Shown in pieces: positions 7,757 through 19,180 of a stretch of 64,000 nucleotides of DNA (positions are counted from its first letter, which is position 1; each line of letters opens with the position of its first letter). A model generated the notes under the pieces. The model was not told where the DNA came from. It saw only the letters and a list, made by a program, of their open reading frames with translations, and searched no databases. Made by a program: the position numbers and the translations under genes. Location: contig JAABST010000022.1 in assembly GCA_011390275.1 (NCBI GenBank), positions 1-64,000 of the forward strand, read 5' to 3'. The DNA is from Geitlerinema sp. S16 (GTDB lineage Bacteria; Cyanobacteriota; Cyanobacteriia; Cyanobacteriales; Geitlerinemataceae).

Positions 7757-7796
7757 ATTAATTCATATTAATTCATATTAATTTATGAATTAATTC
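7757..7796. repeat. 10 bp AT-rich tandem repeat
   Basis: ATTAATTCAT is repeated at 7757-7766 and 7767-7776, with a variant (ATTAATTTAT) at 7777-7786, then GAATTAATTC. It overlaps the stop of the minus-strand gene at 7790. The last part is palindromic and could help end transcription. Confidence 0.75.
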
Positions 7797-8068
7797 ACCA
7801 ATTCGCTATTGGGCTGGGGCGCATCGCTCAGTCCAAAGTGGTTAATGACGCGCAGCACGGCGATCGAAATGATCAGCCCGATAATTAACCCACCCGCAAT
7901 CAGTGCAATATAGAGCTTTTTGAGCTGGGGCATTACGTCACTTTGCTGAATGGTTGTGGGTGCAGGCGTATCGTCATCGAGACGCTGAAAGACCGGATCG
8001 GTCGGAATTCCCGAATCGTTGAATGGGTTTGATGACTGACCATCAAAGGGATTGGGCGACTGATACAT
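7790..8068 (-). CDS. Small single-span membrane protein, unknown
   Basis: The 92-residue product has a polar N-terminus with an NPF repeat (SPNPFDGQSSNPFND), one membrane helix (about residues 52-75, YIALIAGGLIIGLIISIAVL) and a short polar tail. There is no signal peptidase site, so it is probably anchored with the N-terminus in the cytoplasm. I do not recognise a family. It lies on the same strand as, and 176 bases downstream of, the receiver-domain gene, so co-transcription is possible. Confidence 0.6.
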   Translation of the reverse strand: MYQSPNPFDGQSSNPFNDSGIPTDPVFQRLDDDTPAPTTIQQSDVMPQLKKLYIALIAGGLIIGLIISIAVLRVINHFGLSDAPQPNSELVN

Positions 8069-8244
8069 AAATGGGGGCTACTCGGGCGTAGGAGTAAAAA
8101 TAGGAATGAGCTAAGGACTGTTGCCGCAGAAAAAAGATCAGGAATCGTTACGACTTATCTCCTGGCGGTCTTAATTAAGCTTGAGGGTTTTAATAGCTTT
8201 AATAGTTTTAATTAACGTTGGTGATGTGAATGCTGTCTCGCTAT

Positions 8245-8616
8245 CTAAACGTAACGCTCGACAATTTCCAGTAGCGTTTCGGGGCTAAAGGGTTTCGTTA
8301 GGTATTCGGTCGCGCCTGCCATCTTGCCTTGGACGCGATCGAATGCCTTATCTCGCGCGGTGACCATGATGATCGGTAAACCGACAAACTGAGGCAAGCT
8401 GCGAATGGTTCGACAGACTTCGAGACCATCAATATCCGGCATCGATACATCCAATAACATGACCGAAATTTTTTCGTTGTAAATCGTATTGAGTGCATCG
8501 AGCGCATTGTCAACGCTCAAGACACGGTAGGTGTGACCCAGAATTTTTTGAATGGTCTTTTGCATAACTGGGCTGTCGTCAACAGCCAATACAGTCGGCG
8601 GGCGCGTAGTTGACAT
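8245..8616 (-). CDS. Stand-alone response regulator receiver domain
   Basis: The 123 residues form a complete CheY-like receiver with no output domain. The acidic pair is D13-D14 (VLAVDDSPVMQK), the phosphoacceptor is D56 (VMLLDVSMPDIDG), with T86 (IIMVTARD) and K108 (YLTKPF). Lone receivers of this type (PatA/PixG/PilG-like) pass phosphate to or from hybrid kinases that govern motility or phototaxis; the partner is not evident. The large histidine kinase at 9333 diverges from it and has no receiver of its own, which makes it a possible partner, by inference only. Confidence 0.88.
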   Translation of the reverse strand: MSTTRPPTVLAVDDSPVMQKTIQKILGHTYRVLSVDNALDALNTIYNEKISVMLLDVSMPDIDGLEVCRTIRSLPQFVGLPIIMVTARDKAFDRVQGKMAGATEYLTKPFSPETLLEIVERYV

Positions 8617-9332
8617 ATCTTATGGTGTCCTGTCGTTTTTTAATGTCCTGTCGTCGTTCGGTGGCAATTGCGATCGCGCTGTAGTTGAAATTACCTGCCA
8701 CACCTCGATTTAGAGTGTGACATTCGCGAGAGGTCGATCAGAAAGTTCGGTCAGAAAGTATTGACAAACCCGCTTTACCGAGAGGCGAGGCAGGATGAAA
8801 GCCCTTGATCGTAATTATACCGACTGAAAATCAAGCTAAAATCGTGGAGATATGAGAAGTGCCTTGAATCTTTACGGCATGTTGTTCGTCTCTCTGATTT
8901 GAGGGTGTTCGTTTTTCATGGCCATGTTTGGATCTACTCAGATCTATATTGTTAAAGCGCTTGACACTTTTAGGTTCTCTGGTTCTCTGGCCGTGATGCA
9001 GCCTGTAATAATAATCCAAATTTTGTTAGATCAATATCGGTTTAATGTTTGGCGTTATCGAGTGATCTCAGAAAACAGCCCGCCGCGAGCCTACTGACAG
9101 AACAGTATGTATCAAGCCATGTATCAATCAATCGAGGAACGACTGACCCCTGTGACCGTTTCCCGCTTCTCTGATATCTGATAGGCTTTGGCAATTTCAG
9201 ATCATGGATTAAGCGATCTCTATCGTATTTGGAGCGTCCTTCGTTCCCATTGTCAGCCAACATCGGCCTTCAGGCATACCACGCCACGGTTTTGCTTAAC
9301 TATCCATAGCAGACCGCAAAGACGTTGAGGTT
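8617..9332. other. Divergent intergenic region between receiver and histidine kinase
   Basis: About 700 bases with no gene I can support. There is a short direct repeat (GTCCTGTCGT at about 8635 and 8646) in front of the receiver gene and a doubled GGTTCTCT around 8980. Both divergent promoters must lie here, but I cannot pick hexamers with confidence. Confidence 0.4.
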
Positions 9333-12300
9333 ATGACAACACCGTTGCCACACTCTCCCCACGATCGCGATCGCCCTCGTATGATCAAACTTTACACAGG
9401 CAGAGCAAGTTTGTTATTCGAGGACTTGACTCTGCTGGCCAGTCAAATTTGTGATAGTCCTGTGGCTTTCGCGACTATCTTCGGCGAGGATTCGGCTGAA
9501 CCGACGATCGTGGCGCACAATCTGGAAGCGCCGCCGGGAGAGGCTAGTTTTGGCGTGGGAAATGCGGCGATGGCGCTGTATCCGAAACGCACTATCATCA
9601 CGATCGCCGATCTGTACGTGATGCCCAGTTTTGCGGATTTAACCCAGCAAGCCGGTCGAGAACTGAAATTTACCGCCAACCCCAGCCTTGAGATTTCAGG
9701 GGCTGGGCTGACCGTCGGTCCAGATCTGAATTTAGATCCGACTCAGCCGCTTCAACTGATTCAGCCGCCTCCGACACCGGACAAGGCAACGAACAATCAC
9801 TTGCTGGCCGTCAATTCGCCGGTACGTTTTTTCATGGGTCTTCGCCTCTTTTCGCCTGCCGGTTCAGAAGTTGGCCTACTGTGTGTTTTTGATTTCCAGG
9901 CCAAAAACCTGAGTGATCGGCAGCAACAGTCGCTCGAAGCGTTAGGGCGGCAGGCGACGGGTATGTTGCGATCGCTCCAGGCGTTTGGAGCCAATCTGAC
10001 ACAGCCGATCGCGGAGGAAATCGCACCGCCAAGGCCAAATCGTGCGGGTTTTGAGAAAATCCTGCGATCGCTGCCGTCCTATCAGGGCATCGTCGATATT
10101 CTTGAGCGCGTGACCGATGCGTTTCTATCGGTTGATGATGAGTGGCGGTTAACCTACCTCAACGCCCACGCGGCTGAACTCTGGAAAATTGATCGCGACA
10201 CGGCGATCGGCCGCAATCTATGGACGTGCTTCCCTGGTCTGCAAGCCACGGACTTTGAGCGCTACAGCCGCGAAGCCGTCTTTCAGCGTCGCGCCCGACA
10301 GTTCGAGCATTTTGATACAACCCTCGACTGTTGGCTGGATGTTCACGTGTACCCGGCTCCCGGTCGCATTTCGATCTATTTCCACGACATCACCAAGCGC
10401 AAACACAGCGAGGAAGCGTCTTTTGAGCGGGCTCATACGTCAGCACTGGTCACGGCGGTGAGTGCGGCTCTCGGTCAAAGTCAACCGCTCGAACGGAGTC
10501 TTGAGCTGTGTGCCAGTGCGCTTGAACATAATTTGGCCGCGATCTCCGTCGGCATTTGGCTGATCGATCGCGATGTACATCTGCCCAACGACACGATCAC
10601 ACCTCGCCCCTCCACGATCGACGATACCCACGAGCCTAGCGTGGAAAATCATCCTCAGTTAGCGCTAGCGGCTCTGTCCGGCGAACCGTTCCCCGAAGAT
10701 CTCTTTCCGGATCGCGTGGCCTGGGGGGAAACCACGATCGGCTGGGTTGCTCAAACCCCACATCCATACTGCATCAGTCAATTTGGAACCATGCAGCCCG
10801 ATCGCTCCAGCCGCAACGCGGTGGGCGACCCTCCCTTAACTCCCGCCCCCGAGTCCGTTCCGACCTATGAATTTAACGATCGGGTCTCGCAGTGGGTGGA
10901 CCAAAACTATCTCAATGTAGTGGTGTGCTATCCCCTCGTGGTGGAGGCACGACCGATCGGCGTGTTGGTGCTCGCAAGCGCGAGAACGCTCCCCGATAAT
11001 AGTCATGATATTTTGACCTGGGTGGCGAATGGCATCGCGATCGCGGTGGATCGAATCTGGGTGCGCGACAGCCTCAGTTATCGACGTAAATCGCTGCTGT
11101 TTAGCCTTGCCGGTCAAATTCGCAACACCCTCGATCTCGACACAATTTTGAGTACAGCCGTACGCGAAATTCGTAGTTTGCTGCATATCGATCGCTGCTA
11201 CTACATCTGGTGTGCCGTCGAAAGCACGATGACCGTTCTCGCCGTCACCCACGAAGACACGATCGAGGGCTTGCCGTCCTGGCTGGGCGATCTTCCTGCC
11301 AACGAAGAAGCGCGAATCTCTCGCCACATCATCCAGCTCGAAAGTATACGCATCGACGATATCGCCAACGAAGACCCGGACACCCAAAGCGTGCTGGAAT
11401 CGATGGGGATTGTTTCCCAACTGGTGCTACCGCTGGGAACACGAGCCGGACAGTTTGGCGCGATCGTCTGCGCCCACGGGAGCGAGGCTCGCACCTGGAC
11501 AAATGGCGAAGTCGAGCTGCTCCATGCCGCTGTGGATCAGTTGGCGATCGCGATCGATCAAGCCGAGCTATACGCCAAAACCTGCGCCGCTGCCCTCGCG
11601 GCTCAAACCCAGGCGCAGCAGCTCCAAGACGCGATGCACAACCTCAAGCAAACCGAAGCCCAGCTCGTCCAAAACGAAAAAATGTCGAGCCTGGGACAAA
11701 TGGTGGCCGGGATCGCCCACGAAATCAACAACCCCGTCAACTTCATTTCAGGCAACCTCACCCACGCCAGCACCTACATTTCCGACCTGCTCAGTTTGGT
11801 TCAACTCTACCAAGAGACCTTTCCCGATCCCGGTGAAGAGATCGAAGATGAAATTGAGGCGATCGAGCTGGAGTTTCTTCAGGAAGATCTCCCCAAGCTG
11901 TTGGAGTCCATGCGCATGGGAGCCGATCGGATTCGCGAAATCGTCCTCTCTCTGCGTAACTTCTCGCGACTTGATGAAGCCGAAATGAAGCCGGTCAAGC
12001 TAGAAGAGGGCATCGACAGCACGTTGCTAATCCTCCAAAGTCGGCTCAAAGGCAAGAGCGGCAATGGGATTGAGGTGATCAAACACTATGCTGATCTGCC
12101 GCCCGTGGATTGTTATCCCGGCTCGCTCAATCAGGTCTTTATGAATCTATTAGCGAACGCGATCGACGCCGAAGACGAACTGCGCGAGACCGAGGGTCGT
12201 CCGTCCATCACGATTACGACGGAGCCGATCGCCTCAGACGAAGACGCAAACGTCCCCGATCGAGTACGCATCACGATCGCCGATAACGGCAGCGGTATTC

Positions 12301-12500
12301 CTGAAACAATCGTCAAACAGTTATTCGACCCGTTTTTTACCACCAAGCCCGTCGGCAAAGGAACCGGCCTGGGTCTGTCGATTTCCTATCAGATTGTGGT
12401 TGATCAGCACGGTGGCAAGCTGTGGTGTGAATCCGAAGTCGGGCGCGGCACATCGTTTTTTGTCGAGATTCCGGTGCGTCAGAAGGAAGTCAACTCATGA
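9333..12500 (+). CDS. Large GAF/PAS sensor histidine kinase
   Basis: The 1055-residue protein is a soluble multi-sensor kinase. An N-terminal GAF-like domain (about 15-210) is followed by a PAS domain (about 245-360; [25 protein letters not shown] sequence), then two more GAF domains (about 370-580 and 590-775). A short coiled coil leads to the dimerisation helix with H796 in [13 protein letters not shown]. The ATPase domain shows the N box [11 protein letters not shown], then DNGSGIP and [16 protein letters not shown] kinases with several GAF domains are common in cyanobacteria. The middle GAF domains lack an obvious bilin-binding Cys-His pair that I would trust. No receiver domain is attached. 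A four-base overlap at its end with a spurious frame is ignored. Confidence 0.92.
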   Translation: MTTPLPHSPHDRDRPRMIKLYTGRASLLFEDLTLLASQICDSPVAFATIFGEDSAEPTIVAHNLEAPPGEASFGVGNAAMALYPKRTIITIADLYVMPSFADLTQQAGRELKFTANPSLEISGAGLTVGPDLNLDPTQPLQLIQPPPTPDKATNNHLLAVNSPVRFFMGLRLFSPAGSEVGLLCVFDFQAKNLSDRQQQSLEALGRQATGMLRSLQAFGANLTQPIAEEIAPPRPNRAGFEKILRSLPSYQGIVDILERVTDAFLSVDDEWRLTYLNAHAAELWKIDRDTAIGRNLWTCFPGLQATDFERYSREAVFQRRARQFEHFDTTLDCWLDVHVYPAPGRISIYFHDITKRKHSEEASFERAHTSALVTAVSAALGQSQPLERSLELCASALEHNLAAISVGIWLIDRDVHLPNDTITPRPSTIDDTHEPSVENHPQLALAALSGEPFPEDLFPDRVAWGETTIGWVAQTPHPYCISQFGTMQPDRSSRNAVGDPPLTPAPESVPTYEFNDRVSQWVDQNYLNVVVCYPLVVEARPIGVLVLASARTLPDNSHDILTWVANGIAIAVDRIWVRDSLSYRRKSLLFSLAGQIRNTLDLDTILSTAVREIRSLLHIDRCYYIWCAVESTMTVLAVTHEDTIEGLPSWLGDLPANEEARISRHIIQLESIRIDDIANEDPDTQSVLESMGIVSQLVLPLGTRAGQFGAIVCAHGSEARTWTNGEVELLHAAVDQLAIAIDQAELYAKTCAAALAAQTQAQQLQDAMHNLKQTEAQLVQNEKMSSLGQMVAGIAHEINNPVNFISGNLTHASTYISDLLSLVQLYQETFPDPGEEIEDEIEAIELEFLQEDLPKLLESMRMGADRIREIVLSLRNFSRLDEAEMKPVKLEEGIDSTLLILQSRLKGKSGNGIEVIKHYADLPPVDCYPGSLNQVFMNLLANAIDAEDELRETEGRPSITITTEPIASDEDANVPDRVRITIADNGSGIPETIVKQLFDPFFTTKPVGKGTGLGLSISYQIVVDQHGGKLWCESEVGRGTSFFVEIPVRQKEVNS

Positions 12501-12555
12501 AGCCGGTTCCGCACGCTAACGAACGTGAGTTTGGGTTAACGCAATCCGTAACGAA

Positions 12556-13512
12556 TCACGATTCATTCAACGCCGCCGTCAACTCCCGCATCGCCAACGC
12601 AACTTGCTGCGAGATAAACGGAATCACCGTCTCGCTTTTACTTTGCGCTTCCCCTTCTGTAAACACCACCAGCACATAGGGCAACGCGTCCGGCAACTCC
12701 ACATAGGCCGCATCATGGCGCACCTGGCTCATCCAGCCCGCCTTTGACCAGACCCCAGCTTCTAACGGCAACCCATCGCCAATAAACCCCGTGACTTGAT
12801 TTTCCGGGTCAGCCGCGAGCACCTGCGGGCGCCGATCGCGCTTCATATAATCCATGATCTCGCGGCAAACTTGGGGCGATACCGCCACCCCACCCACGAT
12901 GCTATGCAGTAGACGCGCCACCGCATTCGTCGTCAGCTTGTTCCGATTTTCGAGCATCGATCCCACAAACGCCCGTTCGCGGCCATAGGCTCCATCACCC
13001 CAGGTTTTTTGGTTAACGTTAATCGTGTCGAACTCCGGCCAGCCCAGTTGCTTAAAGTAGCGATTGACGATATTGCGCTGCTGTTTCCAGGTCTCGAACG
13101 GTTCCGGCGGCAGTTCGGGGCCGCTGGTTGTGCCGGTGAGCACATCCACGAGTAGGCTGGTCGAATCGTTACTCGAATCGACGATCGTGTCACGAATGGC
13201 GCGATCGAGTTCCGGGCTACGCTGCGCCATGCCGCCGTGAAACCACTCATACAGCGCCACCACATAGAACAGCTTGACCACACTCGCCGGATAAATCGCC
13301 TCGACTCCACGATACTGAAACCCGCGCGGCTGATGTTTCCAAAACTCTTCGGCACTGAGAGCGCCCCCGGTATTCACCGCCAACGGTGGCTCGTAGATGA
13401 TCCAGGTCAGGGCGATTTGATTTTGGGCAAGATGGGGGAATTGATCCCAGGTCGCCTGAAGGATCAGGTCGCCAATTTCTGTGAGCTGGGCGTCTTTCCG
13501 AAAAAAGGTCAT
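12556..13512 (-). CDS. Class A beta-lactamase-like serine hydrolase
   Basis: The 318-residue protein has the penicillin-binding/beta-lactamase fold. The nucleophile motif SxxK is SVVK in YPASVVKLFYVVALYEWF, the second motif is SND (DSSNDSTSLL) and the third is KAG in place of KTG (WSKAGWMSQVRHDAAYVELP). No signal peptide is seen, so it may act in the cytoplasm or be exported in another way. Such proteins are often annotated as serine hydrolases and not all degrade antibiotics. KAG for KTG is a modest change. It diverges from the NlpC/P60 gene next door, and both are wall-related families. Confidence 0.82.
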   Translation of the reverse strand: MTFFRKDAQLTEIGDLILQATWDQFPHLAQNQIALTWIIYEPPLAVNTGGALSAEEFWKHQPRGFQYRGVEAIYPASVVKLFYVVALYEWFHGGMAQRSPELDRAIRDTIVDSSNDSTSLLVDVLTGTTSGPELPPEPFETWKQQRNIVNRYFKQLGWPEFDTINVNQKTWGDGAYGRERAFVGSMLENRNKLTTNAVARLLHSIVGGVAVSPQVCREIMDYMKRDRRPQVLAADPENQVTGFIGDGLPLEAGVWSKAGWMSQVRHDAAYVELPDALPYVLVVFTEGEAQSKSETVIPFISQQVALAMRELTAALNES

Positions 13513-13540
13513 GAGTCAGGGTTCAGGGTTCAGATTTAAA

Positions 13541-13574
13541 GATCGTTCGACTTAAGATCGTAGACTGAACGATC
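13541..13574. repeat. Inverted repeat between divergent wall-enzyme genes
   Basis: GATCGTTC (13541-13548) and GAACGATC (13567-13574) form a perfect 8 bp inverted repeat with an 18-base spacer, and GACTTAAG occurs twice around it. It sits close to the minus-strand start at 13512 and could be an operator. That is speculation from symmetry alone. Confidence 0.4.
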
Positions 13575-13739
13575 GTCAGACTTAAGCGTGCAGAATTGCA
13601 GAATTTGATCGAGACAAAACACAACCCTGGAGCCGATTGCATTTAACCCCTCAAATCTGACCGTGTCTTGTGTCGTACTGCCGATTCCTGTTAGGATCGT
13701 CTCGGAGCTTTATATTTTCTTAAGCCTTGAGGCGCGTCA

Positions 13740-14492
13740 ATGAACAGTGCTCGCCTTCATTCCGCTGTAGTAGCGTATCAGTGTTTGACAGATTTAAACC
13801 TGTACGATACGCCCGACTGCCAAAAACTCGCCACCCAGGCCGCTGCGGGTCGTTATCTGTTTGTCCTGAGTCATGATATTTCGACCCAGGAAGAGGACGC
13901 GATCGCGGTGCAGCTTTGGGAAGATGATTATCCGGGCTGGCTGGCGAAATGTGACTTTGATCGCCTCATTCCCGTCTCACACCTGCCGGAACCACCGACG
14001 TTATCACGATCGAGCATTGCCCAAGTCATTCCGACGGCAGTAGCATTCACCTATCGCGCGATGGCGGTGCATCGCTATTATCTTTGGGGCGGTACGGTTG
14101 CGCCGAACTATGACTGTTCGGGGTTGATGCAGGCGGCGTTTCGATCGGCGGGGGTCTGGTTGCCGCGCGATGCCTATCAACAGGAGGGATTTCTCGATCC
14201 GGTGGAGTGGGCGGTGGTGGAGCGCGGCGATCTGGTGTTTTTTGGGACGGCGAATCGTGCGACCCATGTGGGGCTTTATCTCGGACAGGGTCGCTATATC
14301 CACAGTTCTGGACGTGAGGATGGTCGCGATGGCATTGCGATCGATGTGTTATCGGAGGCGGGCGATCGAGTCAGTCGCCATTATTTTTCGCAGTTGCGCG
14401 GATTTCGGCGGATTAACTACAGCTATAAACCAGTGGGGCGCAAGTTTGAGTCGATCGTGGAAAGTGCTAACACGGGTTTACATTTTTCGTAA
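13740..14492 (+). CDS. SH3b-NlpC/P60 cell-wall peptidase
   Basis: The 250-residue protein has an N-terminal SH3-like part (about 1-90) and a C-terminal NlpC/P60 domain. The catalytic cysteine is C126 in PNYDCSGLMQAAF, the histidine lies in ATHVGLYLGQG, and the third polar residue follows in YIHSSGRED. The cyanobacterial family of this architecture cleaves gamma-D-glutamyl-L-diamino acid bonds in peptidoglycan peptides during recycling. The protein has no signal peptide, as is usual for this recycling type. The nearby serine hydrolase diverges from it. Confidence 0.9.
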   Translation: MNSARLHSAVVAYQCLTDLNLYDTPDCQKLATQAAAGRYLFVLSHDISTQEEDAIAVQLWEDDYPGWLAKCDFDRLIPVSHLPEPPTLSRSSIAQVIPTAVAFTYRAMAVHRYYLWGGTVAPNYDCSGLMQAAFRSAGVWLPRDAYQQEGFLDPVEWAVVERGDLVFFGTANRATHVGLYLGQGRYIHSSGREDGRDGIAIDVLSEAGDRVSRHYFSQLRGFRRINYSYKPVGRKFESIVESANTGLHFS

Positions 14493-14585
14493 TGTCTTGT
14501 GATGTCGCATGATTTTTTGTGGGCGTAAACTGGAAGCACGGGCGATCGCCGCGATCGCTTAATCGTTTCGTGTGCAGTATTTACG

Positions 14586-15185
14586 ATGGCAGTTTTCACG
14601 CTCTGCGATCGTTCAAACAGTATGGTTCAAACATCCGAACGTGTCCTGAGCCTTGACGAATTTCTCGCCCAGCCCGAAACCAAACCGGCGAGCGAGCTAA
14701 TTAACGGCCAGATTGTGCAAAAGCCCATGCCCCAAGGTCAACATAGCTACCTTCAGCTTGAACTCGCAGCGTTGATCAATGGGGCTTTGCGTCAACCAAA
14801 AATTGCCCGCGCCGGAACCGAACTGCGCTGCACCTTTGGCGATCGGTCGATCGTTCCAGATATCGCGGTTTTCACCTGGGAGCATATCCCCCGTGAACCC
14901 GATGGCCGGGTTTCTAACGTTTTTAATCATGCCCCGAACTGGACGATCGAGATTCTTTCGCCCGGTCAGTCCAGTCTACGTCCGACCAAAAATATTCTGC
15001 ATTGTCTCGCCTACGGTGGTGAAATGGGCTGGCTCATCGACCCGGAGGATCTCACGGTTTTGGTGTACACGCCCGATCGCGGTACGGGTTGCTTGGATCA
15101 GCCTGACGATCGGCTACTTGTACCCGAATTTGCCCGCGATCTCGACCTCACAATCCAAGATTTACTCGATTGTTTGCTCGATTAA
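14586..15185 (+). CDS. Uma2-family putative nuclease (DUF820)
   Basis: The product is 199 residues, or 187 from the second ATG at 14622 (MVQTSERVLSLDEFLAQPE), which fits the family start better. Uma2/DUF820 proteins have a PD-(D/E)xK restriction-like fold and are much expanded in cyanobacteria. Visible motifs are ELINGQIVQKP at the start, VPDIAVF with the catalytic-type Asp, and WTIEILSPGQSSLRPTKNI with the ExxS...K pattern. The biological target is unknown. It converges on the 5-oxoprolinase gene. Confidence 0.85.
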   Translation: MAVFTLCDRSNSMVQTSERVLSLDEFLAQPETKPASELINGQIVQKPMPQGQHSYLQLELAALINGALRQPKIARAGTELRCTFGDRSIVPDIAVFTWEHIPREPDGRVSNVFNHAPNWTIEILSPGQSSLRPTKNILHCLAYGGEMGWLIDPEDLTVLVYTPDRGTGCLDQPDDRLLVPEFARDLDLTIQDLLDCLLD

Positions 15186-15210
15186 ACGGGTTTGATTCCC
15201 ATTTCATCGA

Positions 15211-18200
15211 TTACACCTGACCAAACCCACCACCACCGGGAGACTCGATCGCGATCGCTTCCCCAGCCTGTAGCTCCCGCGTCACGGTTCCCGGTAACAG
15301 CTCGATCGCGCCATCACGCCCGATCACCAGATTACGCCCCGGTAAACCATCACCCCCACCGCACAACCCCAACGGCACGACCCGCCGCCGCCCCGCCAAA
15401 ACCGACACCACCATCGCCTCCCGAAACCGCAGCCGCCGCACCGCCCCATGACCGCCGCGCCACCGCCCCACACCGCCGCTCCGTTCACGAATCCCAAAGG
15501 ACTCCACAACCACCGGAAACCGCAATTCCAACACCTCCGGATCGGTTAACCGTGAATTTGTCATGTGGGTTTGCACCGCGTCGGCTCCCGCAAAACCTTT
15601 ACCGGCTCCCGCACCACCGCAAATCGTTTCGTAGTATTGGTACTGATCGTTACCAAAGGTGAGATTGTTCATCGTGCCTTGGGAGTTGGCGAGGATGCCG
15701 AGGGCGGCGTAGAGTGCGTCAGTGACGGCTTGGGAGGTTTCGACGTTACCGGCGACGACGGCAGCCGGTGGGGTCGGGTTGAGCAGCGAGCCGGTCGGGA
15801 TGACGATCGATAGGGGCTTGAGGCAACCGGCATTGAGTGGGATATCGTCATCGACGAGGGTACGAAACACGTATAACACCGCTGCTTTGCAGACCGCCGC
15901 CGGTGCATTGAAGTTACTCGTGAGCTGGGGAGATGTGCCACTAAAGTCGATCGTGGCGCTACGATCGCGCTGATTGACCATGATCTTGACCTGGATGCGA
16001 TCGCCGCTATCGAGTTCAACGCAGGCCGCACCGTCGGTCAGCGAGGCGATCGCCCGTCGAACCGCTGCTTCGGCGTTGTTCTGGACGTGTTGCATGTAGG
16101 CGCGAACGGTGGCGAGGCCGTAGGTGTTGACCATCGATCGCAGCTCGCGGACGCCGCGTGTGTTGGCGGCAATTTGGGCGCGGAGGTCGGCGATATTGCG
16201 ATCGGGATTGCGGGCGGGATGGTCGCCGCGCGTGAGCCGATCGCGGATGGCCGTTTCGAGAAATTCGCCCTGTTTTACCAGCGGGAGATTATCAAATAAG
16301 ATGCCTTCTTCGTCGATCGTGCGGCTATTCGGTGGCATTGACCCCGGTGTAATGCCGCCAATATCGGCATGGTGTCCCCGCGAGGCGACGTAGAATAGCG
16401 GTGTTTGTTGTGAAAAATTATCGCCATTCCACAACTCACCGGAATCATCCGCAAACACCGGTGTAATTACGGTGATATCGGGTAAGTGCGTACCACCGTT
16501 GTAGGGATTGTTCGACAGATAGACGTCGCCCGATCGCAGTTCGGAGCCGCGATCGCGCACCAACGCCTGCACACTTTCACTCATCGACCCCAAATGCACC
16601 GGGATATGGGGCGCATTCGCCACCAGTTCGGCGTTGCTATCAAAAATCGCACAGGAAAAATCGAGCCGTTCTTTGATGTTGACCGAGGTACTGGTGTTTT
16701 GGAGGGTGATGCCCATCTGTTCGGCGATCGCGCGGAATAGATTATTGAAAATTTCCAAGCGTACGGGGTCGGGTTTGCTCGTTGAGAGCGCGGATGACGA
16801 TCGTGACGTCACTTCTGTTTCGGCGGTGGCATCGGAATGGGACGTTTTTTCTAAAATTAAATTTCCTGACTCCACCACGATCGCCGACCATCCCGGCTCG
16901 ATCACATTCGTGCCGATCGCTTCGATGACGATCGCCGCTCCCGTAATCCGATCGCCCGCCTGCAAACTCTCACGCTGAAACACCGGTGTCTCGATCCACT
17001 TGCCTCGTGCATACATTCGCACCGTGGCGATCGGCGTGGGGATTACGACCGATGGCGGTGGTTGATCCCGCCGTTCAGGGCTAAATCCAGAATGATCGAC
17101 ACCTGTATTAACCGAATGATCGGCACCATCCACGGCGGCGATCGCCTCACCCAAGCGAATCGCCTCCACCGTGATCGCCTCCACCATTAACACGGTGTCA
17201 CGATAAATAAACCCGTAGCGTTGCCGGTGTTGTTGCTCAAATTGCGCCACCATCTCGGCAGGTTCCGCGAAATCCACCGCGATCGCCGTATCCGTACCGC
17301 GATATTTCAACTGCGCTTTACAGAGAAAGGTTAAACGTGAGGCTTGCGGATTTTCCGGCTGTAATTCTTGCTGTAATTCTTGCTCGATCGCCTGTTTTAA
17401 CACCGTGATCGGCGTCGCTAAATCCAGCGCGTCGGTTAACTCCGCTTCGATCGAGGTTTCCCGCAACGCCCGCACCTCCGCCAACCCCATGCCATAGGCC
17501 GACAACACGCCAGCATAAGGATGCAAAAACACGCGATCGATGCCCAACGCTTCGGCGATCGCGCAAGCATGTTGACCGCCCGCACCACCGAAACAACACA
17601 GCGTATAACCCGCCAAATCGTAACCGCGCTGAAGCGAAATTTTCTTGATCGCCTGCGCCATCGTTTCCACCGCGATCGCCAAAAAGCCCGCCGCCACAGC
17701 TTCCGAGCTGCGATCATCGCCGGTTTGTGTCGCGATCTCCTGAGCGAGATCAGCAAACTGTTTACGGACGATCGCCACATCGAGCCGCTCATCCCCCGCC
17801 GCGCCAAACACCGCCGGGAAAAACTGCGGTTGAATCCGACCTAACATCACATTGGCATCGGTCACCGTCAGCGATCCGCCGTTGCGATAACTCGCAGGCC
17901 CCGGATACGCCCCCGCCGACTCCGGCCCCACCCGATAGCGTGACCCATCAAACCGCAAAATGCTGCCACCACCCGCCGCTACGGTGTGAATCGCCATCAT
18001 CGGCACACGCATCCGCACCCCCGCCACTTCGGTCTCAAATTCCCGCTCGTATTCCGCCGGTTTCGCCGAATCTCCAGCATAGTGGGCGACATCGGTGGAG
18101 GTTCCGCCCATATCGAAGGTGACGATTTTGTGAAAACCAGCGCGGCGACTGGTTTGTACTGCGCCGACGATGCCACCGGCAGGCCCCGATAAAATGCTGT

Positions 18201-18990
18201 CTTTGCCTTGGAATTGGGTTGCGGGGGTTAAGCCGCCGTTGGACTGCATGAATAGCAGGCGTAAGGAGCCGTGACCGTCTGGATCAAGGGCGGTGCTGAC
18301 ACGATCGACGTAGCGGCGCAGGATCGGGGAAAGGTAGGCATCGACGGTGGTGGTGTCGCCTCGGCTGACGAATTTAATCAGCGGGCTGACGGCGTGGGAG
18401 CTGCTGATTTGTGTAAAGCCGATGTCGTGGGCGATCGCGGCGATCGCCTGTTCGCGATCAGGGTAGCGATAGGCGTGCATCAGGACGATCGCGCAACTGC
18501 GAATCCCGTCGTCGTAGGCGCGTTGCAGTTGGGGGATCAGGTCGGTGGTGTCGAGGTCGATCAGGCTTTCGCCCTCAGCGCTGAGGCGTTCGTTGACTTC
18601 GAGGACGCGATCGTAGACGGTTTCGGGGCGAATAATCTCGCGGGCAAAAATGTCGGGGCGATTCTGATAGCCGATGCGGAGGGCGTCACGAAATCCGGCG
18701 GTGACGACGAGTACGGTGCGATCGCCTTTGCGTTCCAGTAGCGCATTGGTCGCGACGGTGGTTCCCATCCGCACTTCGGCGATCTGGTCTGCCGGGATTG
18801 GTTCGCCGGGATCGAGTTGAAGCAGATCGCGGATGCCTTGAATTGCGGCATCAGGGTAGCGATCGGGATTTTCCGATAGGAGTTTATGGGTTTGGGTTGT
18901 GCCGTCGGGCAAGCGGGCGATCACGTCGGTAAATGTGCCGCCGCGATCGATCCAAAAGTGCCATTTGTTGAGGTCTTGTCGGCCAGTCAT
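15211..18990 (-). CDS. 5-oxoprolinase (ATP-hydrolysing), HyuA-HyuB fusion
   Basis: The 1259-residue enzyme opens 5-oxo-L-proline (pyroglutamate) to glutamate at the cost of ATP. The N-terminal HyuA-like half begins [19 protein letters not shown] and carries the ATP-binding [13 protein letters not shown]. The HyuB-like half starts near residue 740 ([19 protein letters not shown]) and includes [14 protein letters not shown] and [21 protein letters not shown] Ser/Thr-rich linker of about 30 residues joins them. The length matches fused 5-oxoprolinases of bacteria and eukaryotes. The gene is complete and stands alone on its strand, with a toxin-antitoxin pair upstream. Confidence 0.93.
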   Translation of the reverse strand: MTGRQDLNKWHFWIDRGGTFTDVIARLPDGTTQTHKLLSENPDRYPDAAIQGIRDLLQLDPGEPIPADQIAEVRMGTTVATNALLERKGDRTVLVVTAGFRDALRIGYQNRPDIFAREIIRPETVYDRVLEVNERLSAEGESLIDLDTTDLIPQLQRAYDDGIRSCAIVLMHAYRYPDREQAIAAIAHDIGFTQISSSHAVSPLIKFVSRGDTTTVDAYLSPILRRYVDRVSTALDPDGHGSLRLLFMQSNGGLTPATQFQGKDSILSGPAGGIVGAVQTSRRAGFHKIVTFDMGGTSTDVAHYAGDSAKPAEYEREFETEVAGVRMRVPMMAIHTVAAGGGSILRFDGSRYRVGPESAGAYPGPASYRNGGSLTVTDANVMLGRIQPQFFPAVFGAAGDERLDVAIVRKQFADLAQEIATQTGDDRSSEAVAAGFLAIAVETMAQAIKKISLQRGYDLAGYTLCCFGGAGGQHACAIAEALGIDRVFLHPYAGVLSAYGMGLAEVRALRETSIEAELTDALDLATPITVLKQAIEQELQQELQPENPQASRLTFLCKAQLKYRGTDTAIAVDFAEPAEMVAQFEQQHRQRYGFIYRDTVLMVEAITVEAIRLGEAIAAVDGADHSVNTGVDHSGFSPERRDQPPPSVVIPTPIATVRMYARGKWIETPVFQRESLQAGDRITGAAIVIEAIGTNVIEPGWSAIVVESGNLILEKTSHSDATAETEVTSRSSSALSTSKPDPVRLEIFNNLFRAIAEQMGITLQNTSTSVNIKERLDFSCAIFDSNAELVANAPHIPVHLGSMSESVQALVRDRGSELRSGDVYLSNNPYNGGTHLPDITVITPVFADDSGELWNGDNFSQQTPLFYVASRGHHADIGGITPGSMPPNSRTIDEEGILFDNLPLVKQGEFLETAIRDRLTRGDHPARNPDRNIADLRAQIAANTRGVRELRSMVNTYGLATVRAYMQHVQNNAEAAVRRAIASLTDGAACVELDSGDRIQVKIMVNQRDRSATIDFSGTSPQLTSNFNAPAAVCKAAVLYVFRTLVDDDIPLNAGCLKPLSIVIPTGSLLNPTPPAAVVAGNVETSQAVTDALYAALGILANSQGTMNNLTFGNDQYQYYETICGGAGAGKGFAGADAVQTHMTNSRLTDPEVLELRFPVVVESFGIRERSGGVGRWRGGHGAVRRLRFREAMVVSVLAGRRRVVPLGLCGGGDGLPGRNLVIGRDGAIELLPGTVTRELQAGEAIAIESPGGGGFGQV

Positions 18991-19063
18991 CCACGATCGT
19001 CCTCACGCTGGGTCTGTCATTTTGGCATGTTTTGCCCTGACTTGAACCTCTCCTTCTTTCCCC

Positions 19064-19122
19064 AAAACCGCGTTATTCGCTGCGCGAAGGCTACGCCCAC
19101 GACTCCGCTCAACGCTCTCAGT
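19064..19122. repeat. 59 bp dispersed repeat, copy B
   Basis: Second copy of the repeat at 47-105 with two visible differences. It lies in the gap between the 5-oxoprolinase start and the toxin gene and is followed by TTTTTTG. Confidence 0.8.
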
Positions 19123-19180
19123 TTTTTGATGCGTCCTAACCTAATCGTTTTTTTGCTATAGCCACCACCTCAAACTCACA

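Noticed and set aside
12497..12679. 60-codon frame overlapping the end of the large histidine kinase by four bases
   Set aside because: The ATGA overlap looks operon-like, but most of the frame is antisense to the serine hydrolase gene and not protein-like.
15324..18851. Several frames on both strands inside the 5-oxoprolinase gene
   Set aside because: All are shadows of one intact 1259-codon gene with clear domain motifs throughout.
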